Assembly (NCBI GenBank): GCA_964605235.1
Contig: CAZSBB010000007.1
Coordinates: 87,712 to 151,711, forward strand
Reading direction: 5' to 3'
DNA length: 64,000 nucleotides
Origin: CAZSBB01 sp964605235
GTDB taxonomy: Bacteria; Planctomycetota; Phycisphaerae; Phycisphaerales; Phycisphaeraceae
Position 1 is the stretch's first letter. Each line of letters starts with the position of its first letter. Under the pieces are notes generated by a model, which did no database searches, was not told the DNA's origin, and was given only the letters and a program-made list of their open reading frames with translations. The position numbers and the translations under genes are program-made. Positions 50,021 through 59,198 of the stretch are shown piece after piece.

Positions 50021-51495
50021 CGCGTGTTCTCCAGAACTGGCGTTTGCGCCAGTTGACTGAGCATCTGCACCGCCGCCGTCGCCAGGCAGTCACCCGCCGG
50101 CCGACGGTACGGCAGCAGGCTGGTGGTGTAGCGGCAGAATTGGCTCATGTATTCCGCGTCATCACAGTTGGGACCGTCCGGCACGTAAGCGATGCTCGTG
50201 TCATTCATGTATCCGCAAGGCAAAACCAGCGGCAGGGGGGCTGCCTGCTTGATCTGCCGCCCAATCCCCAGGAAGGGCTCACACGGCATGCCCACGATGC
50301 CCACATCGCCGATGCGCAGCGCCGCCATGTGAATCGACACCTCGCGCGGCGCCTGGTCCAGACGCTGCTGCGTGTGAAAGGACAACGCCCATTCCAGCCA
50401 GCGCTTCACCGGAGCGATCAGCGCCTGGCGGTACGGCACGGTCATGTTGGTCGGGAAATTCAGCCCGTCGCAGGCGCGCGTGCTGTCCAATTCGCCGGCT
50501 GCACAACGCTGCAGAAAGCCTTCCACTGCCGCCAGCCGCGCCCGCAATTCCTCGGCCGGCGGCACATCCTTGAACGGCACCGCGACCCAGCGCCACACCA
50601 GGTCCAGATCATCACGCTCCGACGGCTTCAGCTCGCGCGCGATCTTGATGAACGTTTCCCCCAGGCAATGCCCGTAGCGTTCCGCATCCCGGGCGTTCTC
50701 CTGGGCAGTCTTGGTGGAGAGCAGGCCCTTGCTGTTGATGTCGCCCGCGCAGCCCTGCAGGAAAGCGGTGGGCACGTTGCCGAACGCTGCCGCCAGGTCG
50801 TCGCAGGCGACCTGCGGAAACTCGCCATGCACCACCGGGTGGTCGCAGTGGAAAGCGGTGACCGGATGCGCGGTGAACTGCGTGAGGAAGCAGACGGGCT
50901 GATTTTTGCCGTTGAGAAAGCCGACCACGAAGGCGTCGTCATCGATGTCGCCGTGAAAATCCACGCCCAGCGTCAGGCGGTCTTCCTCGCGCATCAGGTA
51001 GGTCGATCCGTCGGCGCGGCGACCCTTGCGATTGTGCGAGATCCGCCGCTCGTGTCCCCGACCATAGCGGACCTGCACCGCCTGCAACTGGTTGGGCAAG
51101 CGCTTGGCCGCCGCGACGTAGCTGTGCACCAGCTCCGCGCCTTCGGGCGTCAGCTCTTCATCGGGCAATTCCACATCATGCTCGGACAACCCAAAGCTGT
51201 ACTGCTGGCGATTGAGCTTCACCGAGCAATGGTTGTGCGAGGAGAACACCAGCACCCGGGCGCGGTCCAGCCCCAGCGCTGCCGCGACGTGTCGGCGGAG
51301 GATGTTGCTGAACCGGTAGTAGTGCGTCATCAGGTGGCTGGTCAGCAGCACCAGTTTTTCATCGCCTTGCTCCAGCAGCACGATGGTGCTCTTGAGCGGC
51401 ATGAAAATGGTGCTGGCGGTGTTGCCCAGCAGGGTCCGGCCCTCGCTGCCGGCGCGCGGCATGAGGGCAAAAGTTTCGGCAGCAACTTTCAACAT
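50017..51495 (-). CDS. Neutral/alkaline ceramidase-like amidohydrolase family protein
   Basis: 492 aa from ATG 51495, which has a strong AGGAG 6 bases upstream; an ATG at 51525 is in frame but lacks one. VLVFSSHNHCSVKLNRQ parallels the zinc and nucleophile region of neutral ceramidases (HTHSGP), and QFTAHPVTAFHCDHPVVHGE then FPQVACDD adds the further His/Asp ligands. AFLQGCAGDINSKG is also typical of the family. There is no signal peptide, unlike true secreted ceramidases, so the substrate in this sugar-gene setting is more likely another amide or ester. First of a two-gene operon divergent from the LysR gene. Confidence 0.65.
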   Translation of the reverse strand: MLKVAAETFALMPRAGSEGRTLLGNTASTIFMPLKSTIVLLEQGDEKLVLLTSHLMTHYYRFSNILRRHVAAALGLDRARVLVFSSHNHCSVKLNRQQYSFGLSEHDVELPDEELTPEGAELVHSYVAAAKRLPNQLQAVQVRYGRGHERRISHNRKGRRADGSTYLMREEDRLTLGVDFHGDIDDDAFVVGFLNGKNQPVCFLTQFTAHPVTAFHCDHPVVHGEFPQVACDDLAAAFGNVPTAFLQGCAGDINSKGLLSTKTAQENARDAERYGHCLGETFIKIARELKPSERDDLDLVWRWVAVPFKDVPPAEELRARLAAVEGFLQRCAAGELDSTRACDGLNFPTNMTVPYRQALIAPVKRWLEWALSFHTQQRLDQAPREVSIHMAALRIGDVGIVGMPCEPFLGIGRQIKQAAPLPLVLPCGYMNDTSIAYVPDGPNCDDAEYMSQFCRYTTSLLPYRRPAGDCLATAAVQMLSQLAQTPVLENTR

Positions 51496-51577
51496 ACGCA
51501 GCTCCTGATCACGCCATGTCACCACCCCAGTCGTCGGGGAGCAGCATGGCGGGGAGCATCATCGTTCCCCTTGATTG

Positions 51578-51590
51578 ATATTTCCAATAT
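51578..51590. promoter_or_regulatory. Inverted repeat in the divergent LysR intergenic region (candidate operator)
   Basis: The 134-base region between the divergent ceramidase-like and LysR genes is AT-rich in its LysR-proximal half. It holds a perfect inverted repeat ATATT-TCC-AATAT of 13 bases, overlapping a TATTAT (51588-51593) that could serve as a -10 box. LysR proteins usually bind such short dyads between themselves and a divergent target. No clear -35 box was found. Confidence 0.35.
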
Positions 51591-51629
51591 TATTTATGTC
51601 GTAATTTGATATCTTGATAGTATTAAGCG

Positions 51630-52544
51630 ATGGACCTGCGCAGCCTGGAACAATTCGTTGCGGTGGCGGAAGAACTGCACTTTGGTCGGGCGGCAGCGCG
51701 CCTGCACATGGCGCAGCCGCCGCTGAGTCAGGCGATTCAGCGGCTTGAAGCTCGTCTGAGTTTGCAATTGTTCGAACGCAGCCAGCGCCGGGTGCAGCTC
51801 ACCGACGCCGGCCGATATCTGCTGGACGAAGCCCGGCGGCTGCTGGCGCAAGCCGAGGCGCTCGATCATTCGCTGGGCGCGGTGGCGCGGGGCGAAGCCG
51901 GGGAAATCCGCGTGGGCTACAACGCGCCGGCGATTCATGGCTTCCTCGCCCGCGAGCTGCGCCGGTTCCGCGCCGACCAACCGGGCATTCGCCTGAACCT
52001 GCGCGAGCTGACCAGCGATGAGCAGCTCCTGGCGCTGCGTCAGCAGCGCTTGCATGTGGGCTTCCTGCGTTGGTTTGGCGAAGCGGTCGACGGGTTGGAA
52101 GCGCAGCGGGTGTTTCGGGAGCGGTACGTGCTGGTGATTCCCGAGGATCATGTGCTGGCGAAGAAGGCGCGGGTGGCGCTCAAGGATTTGCACACGGTGG
52201 AGATGATCCGTTTTCCGCGTGATTCAGCTCCGTCGTATCAGGATTGGCTGTTGCAGACGATTCGAGATGCCGGGCTCGAGCCGCGCGTCTGTCTGGAGGC
52301 AACCAGCGGCTACGCGAATGTCGCGCTGGTTTCCGCGGGGCTGGGCGTGGCTTTCGCGCCCGAGTCCATGACGCGCTGGCCCTACCCCGGCGTGGTGGTG
52401 CGTCCTTTGGCGGATCCGCTGCCGGAGATTCACACGCACATGGTCTGGTCAGCGCAGGCCGCTTCGCCCGCAGTGCTGCGGTTTCTCGAATACATTCGCC
52501 AGCGCGCTGAGCAAACGCAGTGCTTTCGTTCACGTCGGCGCTGA
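51630..52544 (+). CDS. LysR-family transcriptional regulator
   Basis: 304 aa, the standard length. N-terminal winged HTH: EELHFGRAAARLHMAQPPLS, QAIQRLEARLSLQLFERSQR, VQLTDAGRYLL. Residues ~90-290 form the two-lobed inducer-binding domain (GEIRVGYNAPAIHGFL, SAGLGVAFAPESM), close in layout to BenM/CatM-type regulators. ATG 51630 lies directly downstream of the AT-rich island and has no visible Shine-Dalgarno sequence. Divergent orientation points to the ceramidase-like/acyltransferase pair as its target. Confidence 0.88.
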   Translation: MDLRSLEQFVAVAEELHFGRAAARLHMAQPPLSQAIQRLEARLSLQLFERSQRRVQLTDAGRYLLDEARRLLAQAEALDHSLGAVARGEAGEIRVGYNAPAIHGFLARELRRFRADQPGIRLNLRELTSDEQLLALRQQRLHVGFLRWFGEAVDGLEAQRVFRERYVLVIPEDHVLAKKARVALKDLHTVEMIRFPRDSAPSYQDWLLQTIRDAGLEPRVCLEATSGYANVALVSAGLGVAFAPESMTRWPYPGVVVRPLADPLPEIHTHMVWSAQAASPAVLRFLEYIRQRAEQTQCFRSRRR

Positions 52545-52574
52545 GGAGCGCATGGCAACGCAATGCCGGTGATT

Positions 52575-53462
52575 TCACAGCGTCAGACACACGATCGCCG
52601 CGGTTGCCGCCGCCATGGCTGCCCGGCCCCATTTGCCCAGACGATGTCCCCAGAAAACCGAGCCGGCCGCCTGCACCAGCAGCATGACGCTGACGGCCGT
52701 GACCGGGAACACCACGATGCCCGGCAGATCGCGCAGCGCCCATGGACGCAATCCTGAACCCAGGAAGCCGCACAATCCCGCCAGCATGCCGAAGCGGATT
52801 TCCACCGCGCCGATGCGCGGCCGCTGCAGCACCCACGCCCCCGTGGACAGCACCGCCGCCACCAGAAACACCACCACGATGAAGCATGCGCGGTCGGCGT
52901 CATCCGCCATCGCGCCTGACGCGCGCAGGATGGTTTCCCACATGCCCTGACCCAGAAAAGTCACCGCCAACCAGCACACCCACGCCCGGCTGGTGGGCTT
53001 GGACTGGTCGTCAGGATGCCGACGGGTGCGGTCCAGACCCACCATCACCATGGCGGTCAGGGTCAGCAGCAATCCGCTGCCGCGCAGCAGCAGTGGTGTG
53101 CTCACCGGCCACAGCGCCATCTCATGCCAGAACAGCAGCGACGCCAACACCGGCAGCACCACCGAACACCGCGTCACCGTCCACGTCACGCCCAGATGCC
53201 CCAGCCGCACAGCTTGAATCGCTCCGTAACCCGCCAGCCAATAGAACACGCCCGCCAGCAGCGACACCCAGTTGAGCTGCGCGGTCAGCTTGGTGAAATC
53301 CGACTCGCGCTGCAGCACCAGCAGGCCGACCAGCGCCAGCAACCCGCCGGTGATGCGGCAGACGGCGTTGAGTCCCAGGGGATGGGCCTGATGCGACGAT
53401 CCGCCGGCAAAGCAGAGCGCCATCCCGGTCATGAACAGAATCGACAGGAGAAGAAAAAGCAT
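52575..53462 (-). CDS. EamA/DMT-type ten-helix transporter
   Basis: 295 aa from ATG 53462 (AGGA five bases upstream); a longer upstream reading has a polar, arginine-rich leader and is rejected. About ten hydrophobic helices are visible, from MLFLLLSILFMTGMALCFAG through AAMAAATAAIVCLTL, in two halves of five, as in drug/metabolite transporters. The C-terminal half carries GLCGFLGSGLRPWALRDLPG. Substrate unknown. It converges on the LysR gene 30 bases away. The 285 bases upstream (53463-53747) contain no gene or motif I can support. Confidence 0.7.
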   Translation of the reverse strand: MLFLLLSILFMTGMALCFAGGSSHQAHPLGLNAVCRITGGLLALVGLLVLQRESDFTKLTAQLNWVSLLAGVFYWLAGYGAIQAVRLGHLGVTWTVTRCSVVLPVLASLLFWHEMALWPVSTPLLLRGSGLLLTLTAMVMVGLDRTRRHPDDQSKPTSRAWVCWLAVTFLGQGMWETILRASGAMADDADRACFIVVVFLVAAVLSTGAWVLQRPRIGAVEIRFGMLAGLCGFLGSGLRPWALRDLPGIVVFPVTAVSVMLLVQAAGSVFWGHRLGKWGRAAMAAATAAIVCLTL

Positions 53463-53747
53463 GTTGATCCTGCTGACGTCGGGAACGAATTCGCGACGCC
53501 GATGGGTGCTGCGCGAAGGTGCGGAGCAGCGGTGGAGGCGATGTTCGCCGGATGAATGGCCGGAGACTATATCGACCTCGCGCCGCCACGCCAATCAACC
53601 GCCAGCCCCGGTGTGCACGGAAAACTGGTTCCGGTGGATGTTGCAGTCATTCACCAATGCCGTCGCGCAGTGCAAGCGGAGTGCCCGAAAAACAGCGGAA
53701 AATTCAGGAGATTTGTGCGGTCGGTGGGGGAGGCGTCAGCCCACGCA

Positions 53748-54395
53748 TCACTTGCGGCGCATGGCGTGCAGGGCGTGGAGGGAGAATTCCGTCACATGCT
53801 TGGCGACTTCATCCCAGTCGCCGCTTTCGAGCACCTGCGGATGCAGTCGGCGGATAAGCACCCGGTTGTACAGGTACATCACGCATTGCGAAACGACGCT
53901 CAGCGCCGCGTACTGAATCTGTTTTTCCGACGCTTTGGGGCCGAGGATTTCCCGGACGATGCGCCGCAGCCGGTTGGTGCGTGGCTGGATGAGTTCGTCC
54001 ATCACGGCATCCAACGCGGCGGTGGGCTGGGCGAATTCATGCGTCAGAATCGTGTCGCACCAGGGCGGGCGGGATGCCGAGCCGATGTCCTTGAACATGT
54101 GGGAAATCAGCAGCGCCAGCCGTTCCTCCGGCGACAACTTTTCCGCTTCCGGGCTGTCGAGTTCATCCTGCGGTGACTGTTGCAGCAGATACAACGCATG
54201 CCGCACCACCTCGGCGTAAAGCTCGAATTTATCCCGGTAGTGATAATTGATGGCGGCGCAATTTACCCCGGCCCGCGTGGTGATCTCTTTGATGGTCGCG
54301 GCATGCAGGCCCTGGGATGCAAACACCTCGCCCGCAGCCTCAATCAGCTTGCGACAGGTTTCCTGCGTCGCTGCGTTGTTCTTGATATTCGCCAT
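53748..54395 (-). CDS. TetR-family regulator, CerR/YbiH-like (DUF1956 C-terminus)
   Basis: 215 aa from ATG 54395 (GGAGG 12 bases upstream); an upstream ATG at 54434 is less likely. HTH at ~15-60: GLHAATIKEITTRAGVNCAA, INYHYRDKFELY. The C-terminal domain has the CerR-type pattern ILTHEFAQPTAALDAVMDEL then IQPRTNRLRRIV. In Escherichia coli the related protein represses an adjacent efflux gene set. Here it is divergent from a complete RND operon and is its likely repressor. Confidence 0.85.
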   Translation of the reverse strand: MANIKNNAATQETCRKLIEAAGEVFASQGLHAATIKEITTRAGVNCAAINYHYRDKFELYAEVVRHALYLLQQSPQDELDSPEAEKLSPEERLALLISHMFKDIGSASRPPWCDTILTHEFAQPTAALDAVMDELIQPRTNRLRRIVREILGPKASEKQIQYAALSVVSQCVMYLYNRVLIRRLHPQVLESGDWDEVAKHVTEFSLHALHAMRRK

Positions 54396-54447
54396 GACCT
54401 GTTGCCCTCCAGTGTACCCACATCGGCATTTCATGTCTGCGATAATT

Positions 54448-54498
54448 CAAATTCATATTTAAAATTCTATTTGACAATTGAAATACACATATTAAATT
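54448..54498 (+). promoter_or_regulatory. Candidate RND operon promoter with TetR-type operator
   Basis: The 270-base divergent region has an AT-rich island at about 54437-54500. TTGACA (54471-54476), a 16-base spacer and TAAATT (54493-54498) form a plus-strand promoter. The dyad CAAAT-N16-ATTTG (54448-54473) overlaps the -35 box, where a TetR-type repressor could block both directions. The transcript would have a leader of about 160 bases to ATG 54666 in which no further motif was recognised. Confidence 0.4.
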
Positions 54499-54665
54499 TA
54501 TCGAGCAATGCCCAAGCCGCCTGTCGGGTCCACGTGGCGCCAGCCAGCGCCGGCATGCGGTTGAACTGGGTTGGAACTGATCAAGGCTGGGTTGTGATCT
54601 CTCTGGCGGCTTGGCCAGACCAGAGGGGTTGTCGCTCGGCCGAACTTTTTGACGGAGTGTGGAAC

Positions 54666-55991
54666 ATGGATGGGCAATCAAGGTCAGCCTTGCTCGCAAT
54701 GTTGCTGACGGGTTCATTGCTGGCGCTCGGTGGTTGTGAGCATGCCGACCAACCTGCCGGCGCTGCTGCCCCGGCGCCGCCGACGCCGGTCACGGTGGTG
54801 ACGATTCAGCCGCGCGATGTGGTGCTGCATACGGAACTGCCGGGGCGCACGACCAGCTATCTGGTGGCGCACATCAAGCCGCAGGTCAGCGGGCTGATCC
54901 AGAAGCGGTTGTTTGTCGAAGGCTCGGACGTGCAGGCAGGCGCGGTGCTGTACGAGATTGACCCCGCGCCGTTCCAGGCGACCTATGACAACGCGCTGGC
55001 GACGCTTGATGCGGTGCAGAAGGAAGCCGACCGCGCCCGCGCTGCCCTGGCGGCGAGCATTGCCGGCGTCGCCCGACAGGAAGCCACGTTGTCATTGGCG
55101 AAGATCAACGCTCAGCGCTATGAGGACCTGCTCAAGGACCGCGCGGTTTCGACCAGCGAGCGCGATCAGGCCGCCACGGATGTGGATGTCGCGCAGGCGA
55201 CGTTGCGGGCCGCCCAGGCGCAGGTGGAAAGCGATCGGGCCGCCATCGCCGCTGCCGAAGCCGCGATCAAGCAGGCGCAGGCGGCCGCCCAAACCAGTTT
55301 GATCAATCTCAACTACACCAAAATCACCGCGCCGATCACCGGGCGCATCGGGCGTTCGCAGATCACCGACGGCGCCATCGTCACCGCGTATCAGGATGTG
55401 CTGGCGACCATCCAGACGCTGGATCCGATTTATGTCGACGTGCCGCAATCCACTTCGGAGGTCATGCGTCTGCGTCGCAGCATGGCGGCCGGTCAGCTCA
55501 GCGGCAATGAAGAACAGCGGCCGGTCAAGTTGCTGTTTGAAGACGGCAGTGCCTATCCGCACGAAGCCTCGCTCAAGTTCCGCGACATCACCGTGGACCC
55601 GACCACCGGCTCGGTGATCCTGCGCATCGTCGCGACCAATCCGCAGAGCGATCTGCTGCCGGGCATGTACGTTCGCGCGGTGATCGAAGACGGCACCCGC
55701 CATCGCGCGCTGATGGTGCCGCAGCAGGCGGTCATGCGCGATCACAAAGGCGAGCCGCTGGTGCTGACCGTCGGCCCTGACAACAAAGTGCAACAGCAGA
55801 AGATCGTCACCGACCGCGCGATTGGTGATGAATGGCTGGTCAGCGCCGGCATTGCCGCTGGGGACCGGGTGATTATGGACGGCCGGCAAAAGGTGCGCCC
55901 GGGCAGCCTGGTGCAGATCACCCCGACCCACGAACAAGCGCAGGCCTCCGAGCATGCCGTGACCCAGACTGTCGCCGCCGCGCGGCCGTGA
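54666..55991 (+). CDS. RND efflux periplasmic adaptor lipoprotein (AcrA/MexA type)
   Basis: 441 aa from ATG 54666 (GGAG upstream), where a lipoprotein signal with LLALGGC appears; the long in-frame extension upstream is noncoding. Biotinyl-lipoyl half-motifs HIKPQVSGLIQKRLFVEGSD and KITAPITGRIGRSQITDGAI flank an alpha-helical hairpin (~115-205; Ala/Gln-rich coiled coil). Beta-barrel and membrane-proximal domains follow (MVPQQAVMRDHKGEPLVLTV). It links the pump to the outer-membrane channel. First of three genes, 27 bases before the pump. Confidence 0.93.
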   Translation: MDGQSRSALLAMLLTGSLLALGGCEHADQPAGAAAPAPPTPVTVVTIQPRDVVLHTELPGRTTSYLVAHIKPQVSGLIQKRLFVEGSDVQAGAVLYEIDPAPFQATYDNALATLDAVQKEADRARAALAASIAGVARQEATLSLAKINAQRYEDLLKDRAVSTSERDQAATDVDVAQATLRAAQAQVESDRAAIAAAEAAIKQAQAAAQTSLINLNYTKITAPITGRIGRSQITDGAIVTAYQDVLATIQTLDPIYVDVPQSTSEVMRLRRSMAAGQLSGNEEQRPVKLLFEDGSAYPHEASLKFRDITVDPTTGSVILRIVATNPQSDLLPGMYVRAVIEDGTRHRALMVPQQAVMRDHKGEPLVLTVGPDNKVQQQKIVTDRAIGDEWLVSAGIAAGDRVIMDGRQKVRPGSLVQITPTHEQAQASEHAVTQTVAAARP

Positions 55992-56018
55992 CCTGACTCT
56001 GACCGATTGAGGTAAGCC

Positions 56019-59000
56019 ATGCTATCGAGATTTTTCCTGGATCGGCCGGTGTTCGCCTGGGTCGTCGCCATCGTGCTGATGGTCGCGGGCGCGCTGGCGA
56101 TTTACTTCCTGCCGGTGTCGCAGTATCCGCCCATCGCGCCGCCTTCCATCTCCGTGGTGGCGATGTATCCGGGCGCCTCGGCGGAAACCGTCGAGAACAC
56201 CGTCACCCAGATCATCGAACAGAAGATGACCGGCTTCGACCGCATGCTTTACATGTCGGCAGTCAGCGATTCCTCCGGCAGCTCGCGCATCGACCTGACC
56301 TTCGCCCCCGGGACCGATCCCGACCTGGCGTGGGCGCAGGTGCAGAACAAACTCCAGCTCGCTGAAGCCAGCCTGCCGGACGTGGTGCAGCGGCAGGGCG
56401 TGGTGGTCAGCAAGTCCACGCGCAACTATCTGCTGCTGATCGGCATCGTTTCCGAAGACGGCTCCATGGACGGCATCGACCTGCGCGACTACGCCCAGTC
56501 CACGCTGGAAAAAGTCGTCTCGCGCATCCCCGGCGTCGGTGAAGTGCAGGTGTTCGGCTCCCAGTATTCCATGCGCATCTGGATGAATCCCGACAAGCTC
56601 ATGGAGTACCAGCTCACCGTCGATGACCTGGTGGCGGCGCTGCGGGCGTACAACGTGCAGGTGTCCGCCGGGCAGTTTGGCGGTTTGCCGCAGGTGCCCG
56701 GGCAACGGCTCAACGCCAGCATCGTGGTGCAGAATCTGCTGAAAACGCCCGAGGAATTCGCCGCCATTCCCATTCGCACCAACCCCGATGGCTCGATGGT
56801 GCGCGTGGGCGATGTCGCCCGCACGGAGATGGGCAGCGAGTCGTACAGCAGCGAGCCGTTTTTCAATGATCAGCCTTCCGTCGTGCTGGCGGTGCGGCAG
56901 GCCGCCGGCGCCAACGCGCTGGAAACCGCCAACGCCATCCGCGCCAAGATGCAGGAGATGGCGCCGTTTTTCCCGCCGGGCTTGCAGGTGGTTTATCCCT
57001 ACGACACCACGCCCTTCGTCAGTGCGGCAATTCATGAAGTGGTCAAGACGCTGTTTGAAGCGGTGGTGCTGGTGTTCCTGGTCATGTACCTGTTCATGGG
57101 CAACATGCGGGCGACGCTGATTCCCACCATCGCGGTGCCGGTGGTCATCCTGGGCACCTTTGCCGTGCTGGGGTTGTTCGGCTTCAGCATCAACATGCTC
57201 ACCATGTTCGCCATGGTGCTGGCGATCGGCCTGCTGGTCGACGACGCCATCGTGGTGGTCGAAAACGTCGAACGCATCATGAGCGAGGAAGGCCTGCCGC
57301 CGCGCGAAGCCACCCGGCAGTCGATGGATCAGATCACCCCGGCGCTCATCGGCATCGGCCTGGTGCTGTCGGCGGTGTTCGGGCCCATGGCGTTCTTCCA
57401 GGGCTCCACCGGCGTCATCTATCGGCAGTTCTCCATTACCATCATCGCCGCCATGATGCTTTCGGTCGTCGTGGCGCTGGTGCTTACGCCCGTGCTGTGC
57501 GCCACCTTGCTCAAGCCGGTGCCCAAAGGTCACGAACCCGCGGAGTCCGGCGTGTGGTTTCTCCGGCCGTTTTTCCGCTGGTTTGATCGGGTTTTCGATT
57601 TCGCCCGCGTCGGCTATCTGGGCGTGGTCAGCCACTCGCTGCGGCGCAAGTTCCGCTTCCTGGTGGTGTTCGTGCTCATCTGCGTGGGGCTGGGTTACCT
57701 GTTCCGCCGCATGCCGACCGCTTACCTGCCGGATGAGGATCAGGGCATCATGTTCGTGCAGGCGATCCTGCCGCCCAACTCCACCATGGAGCAGACGCGA
57801 GCGGTGATGAAGCGCATCAGCGATTACATGCGCAACAATGAAAAGGATGCTGTGCGTTCCTGCCTGGCGATCAGCGGGGAGAACTTCTCCGGCTCGGCGC
57901 AGAATGCGGGCATGGCATTCGTGCAGCTCAAGGACTGGGCCGACCGCGATGAAGCACGCCTGCGCGTGCGGGCGGTGGCGCAGCGGGCCATGGCGGAATT
58001 CTCTCAGTACAAGGATGCCGTGGTGTATGCCTTCCCGCCGCCGGCGGTGATCGAGCTGGGCACGGCTGTGGGCTTTGACTTCCAACTGGTGGATCGCGGC
58101 GGCAAAGGCCACGCCGCGTTGATCGACGCACGCAACCAGATGCTGGGCATGGCCGCCCAGAGCGACGTGCTCACCAAGGTGCGGCCCAACGGCCTGGAGG
58201 ATGTGCCGGAGTACCGCGTTGATGTGGACTGGGAAAAAGCCGGCGCCATGGGTGTGGGCATCAACGCCATTCACAGCACCATCGCCTCGGCGTTCGGCAG
58301 CGCGTATGTCAATGACTTCATCCAGGGCGGGCGCGTCAAGCGTGTGTTTCTCCAGAACGACGCGCCGTTCCGCATGCTGCCCGATGACTTGAAACGGCTG
58401 TACGTGCGCAGCAACTCGGGCAACATGACGCCGTTCGCTTCCTTTGCCGATGGCTACTGGAGCTACGGCTCACCCAAGCTCGAACGCTTCAACGGCTTCC
58501 CATCCATCAACATTCAGGGTGAATCCGCCCCCGGGCGCAGCTCGGGCGAAGCCATGCAGACGATGGAGGATTTCACGCACCAACTGCCCTCCGGCTTCGG
58601 TTTTGACTGGACCGGCCTGAGCTATCAGGAACGCCAGGCCGGCGCCCAGGCGGGACCGTTGTACGCGTTCTCCATCCTGGTCATCTTCCTGTGTCTGGCG
58701 GCGTTGTACGAGAGCTGGCCGATTCCCATCGCCATTCTGCTGGTGCTCCCGTTGGGGTTGATCGGCGGCGTCATCGGCTCCACCTGGCGCGGGCTGCCCA
58801 ACGACGTGTACTTCCAGATCGGCTTGCTCACCACGCTGGGGTTGACCACCAAGAACGCCATCCTCATCGTGCAGTTCGCCAAGGCGCGCGTGGCGGAAGG
58901 CATGGACCTCGCCGCCGCCACGCTCGAAGCGTCCAAGCTGCGTCTGCGCCCGATCATCATGACGTCACTGGCGTTCGGCATCGGCGTCGTCCCGCTGGCG

Positions 59001-59198
59001 CTGGCGAGCGGCCCGGGCGCCGGCGCGCAGCAAGCCATCGGCACCGCGACCCTCGGCGGCGTGGTCACCTCCACCTTCCTGGTCACCATCTTTGCCCCGC
59101 TGTTTTACGTGCTGATTCAGAACACCATCGGCCGAGGGGAACTCAAAGCTCTCCAGGCCCAACGCCAAGCGGAGCCCGTCGCCCATGATGTGCCGTAA
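56019..59198 (+). CDS. RND multidrug efflux pump permease (HAE1, AcrB/MexB type)
   Basis: 1059 aa, the normal length, with GAGG before ATG 56019. It has twelve transmembrane helices in the usual 1+5+1+5 plan and two large periplasmic loops. The proton-relay acidic pair is intact (LAIGLLVDDAIVVVENVE) and the partner lysine is present in LGLTTKNAILIVQFAKA. It pumps hydrophobic or amphiphilic compounds using the proton gradient as a trimer with the adaptor and channel encoded on each side. Start MLSRFFLDRPVFAWVVAI is typical. Confidence 0.95.
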   Translation: MLSRFFLDRPVFAWVVAIVLMVAGALAIYFLPVSQYPPIAPPSISVVAMYPGASAETVENTVTQIIEQKMTGFDRMLYMSAVSDSSGSSRIDLTFAPGTDPDLAWAQVQNKLQLAEASLPDVVQRQGVVVSKSTRNYLLLIGIVSEDGSMDGIDLRDYAQSTLEKVVSRIPGVGEVQVFGSQYSMRIWMNPDKLMEYQLTVDDLVAALRAYNVQVSAGQFGGLPQVPGQRLNASIVVQNLLKTPEEFAAIPIRTNPDGSMVRVGDVARTEMGSESYSSEPFFNDQPSVVLAVRQAAGANALETANAIRAKMQEMAPFFPPGLQVVYPYDTTPFVSAAIHEVVKTLFEAVVLVFLVMYLFMGNMRATLIPTIAVPVVILGTFAVLGLFGFSINMLTMFAMVLAIGLLVDDAIVVVENVERIMSEEGLPPREATRQSMDQITPALIGIGLVLSAVFGPMAFFQGSTGVIYRQFSITIIAAMMLSVVVALVLTPVLCATLLKPVPKGHEPAESGVWFLRPFFRWFDRVFDFARVGYLGVVSHSLRRKFRFLVVFVLICVGLGYLFRRMPTAYLPDEDQGIMFVQAILPPNSTMEQTRAVMKRISDYMRNNEKDAVRSCLAISGENFSGSAQNAGMAFVQLKDWADRDEARLRVRAVAQRAMAEFSQYKDAVVYAFPPPAVIELGTAVGFDFQLVDRGGKGHAALIDARNQMLGMAAQSDVLTKVRPNGLEDVPEYRVDVDWEKAGAMGVGINAIHSTIASAFGSAYVNDFIQGGRVKRVFLQNDAPFRMLPDDLKRLYVRSNSGNMTPFASFADGYWSYGSPKLERFNGFPSINIQGESAPGRSSGEAMQTMEDFTHQLPSGFGFDWTGLSYQERQAGAQAGPLYAFSILVIFLCLAALYESWPIPIAILLVLPLGLIGGVIGSTWRGLPNDVYFQIGLLTTLGLTTKNAILIVQFAKARVAEGMDLAAATLEASKLRLRPIIMTSLAFGIGVVPLALASGPGAGAQQAIGTATLGGVVTSTFLVTIFAPLFYVLIQNTIGRGELKALQAQRQAEPVAHDVP

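Noticed and set aside
50044..51609. Plus-strand frame of 521 codons opposite the ceramidase-like gene
   Set aside because: Shadow frame; no ribosome site and no domain, while the opposite strand has AGGAG and family motifs.
56022..58274. Minus-strand frame of 750 codons under the RND pump
   Set aside because: His/Gln-rich antisense shadow of a canonical pump gene.
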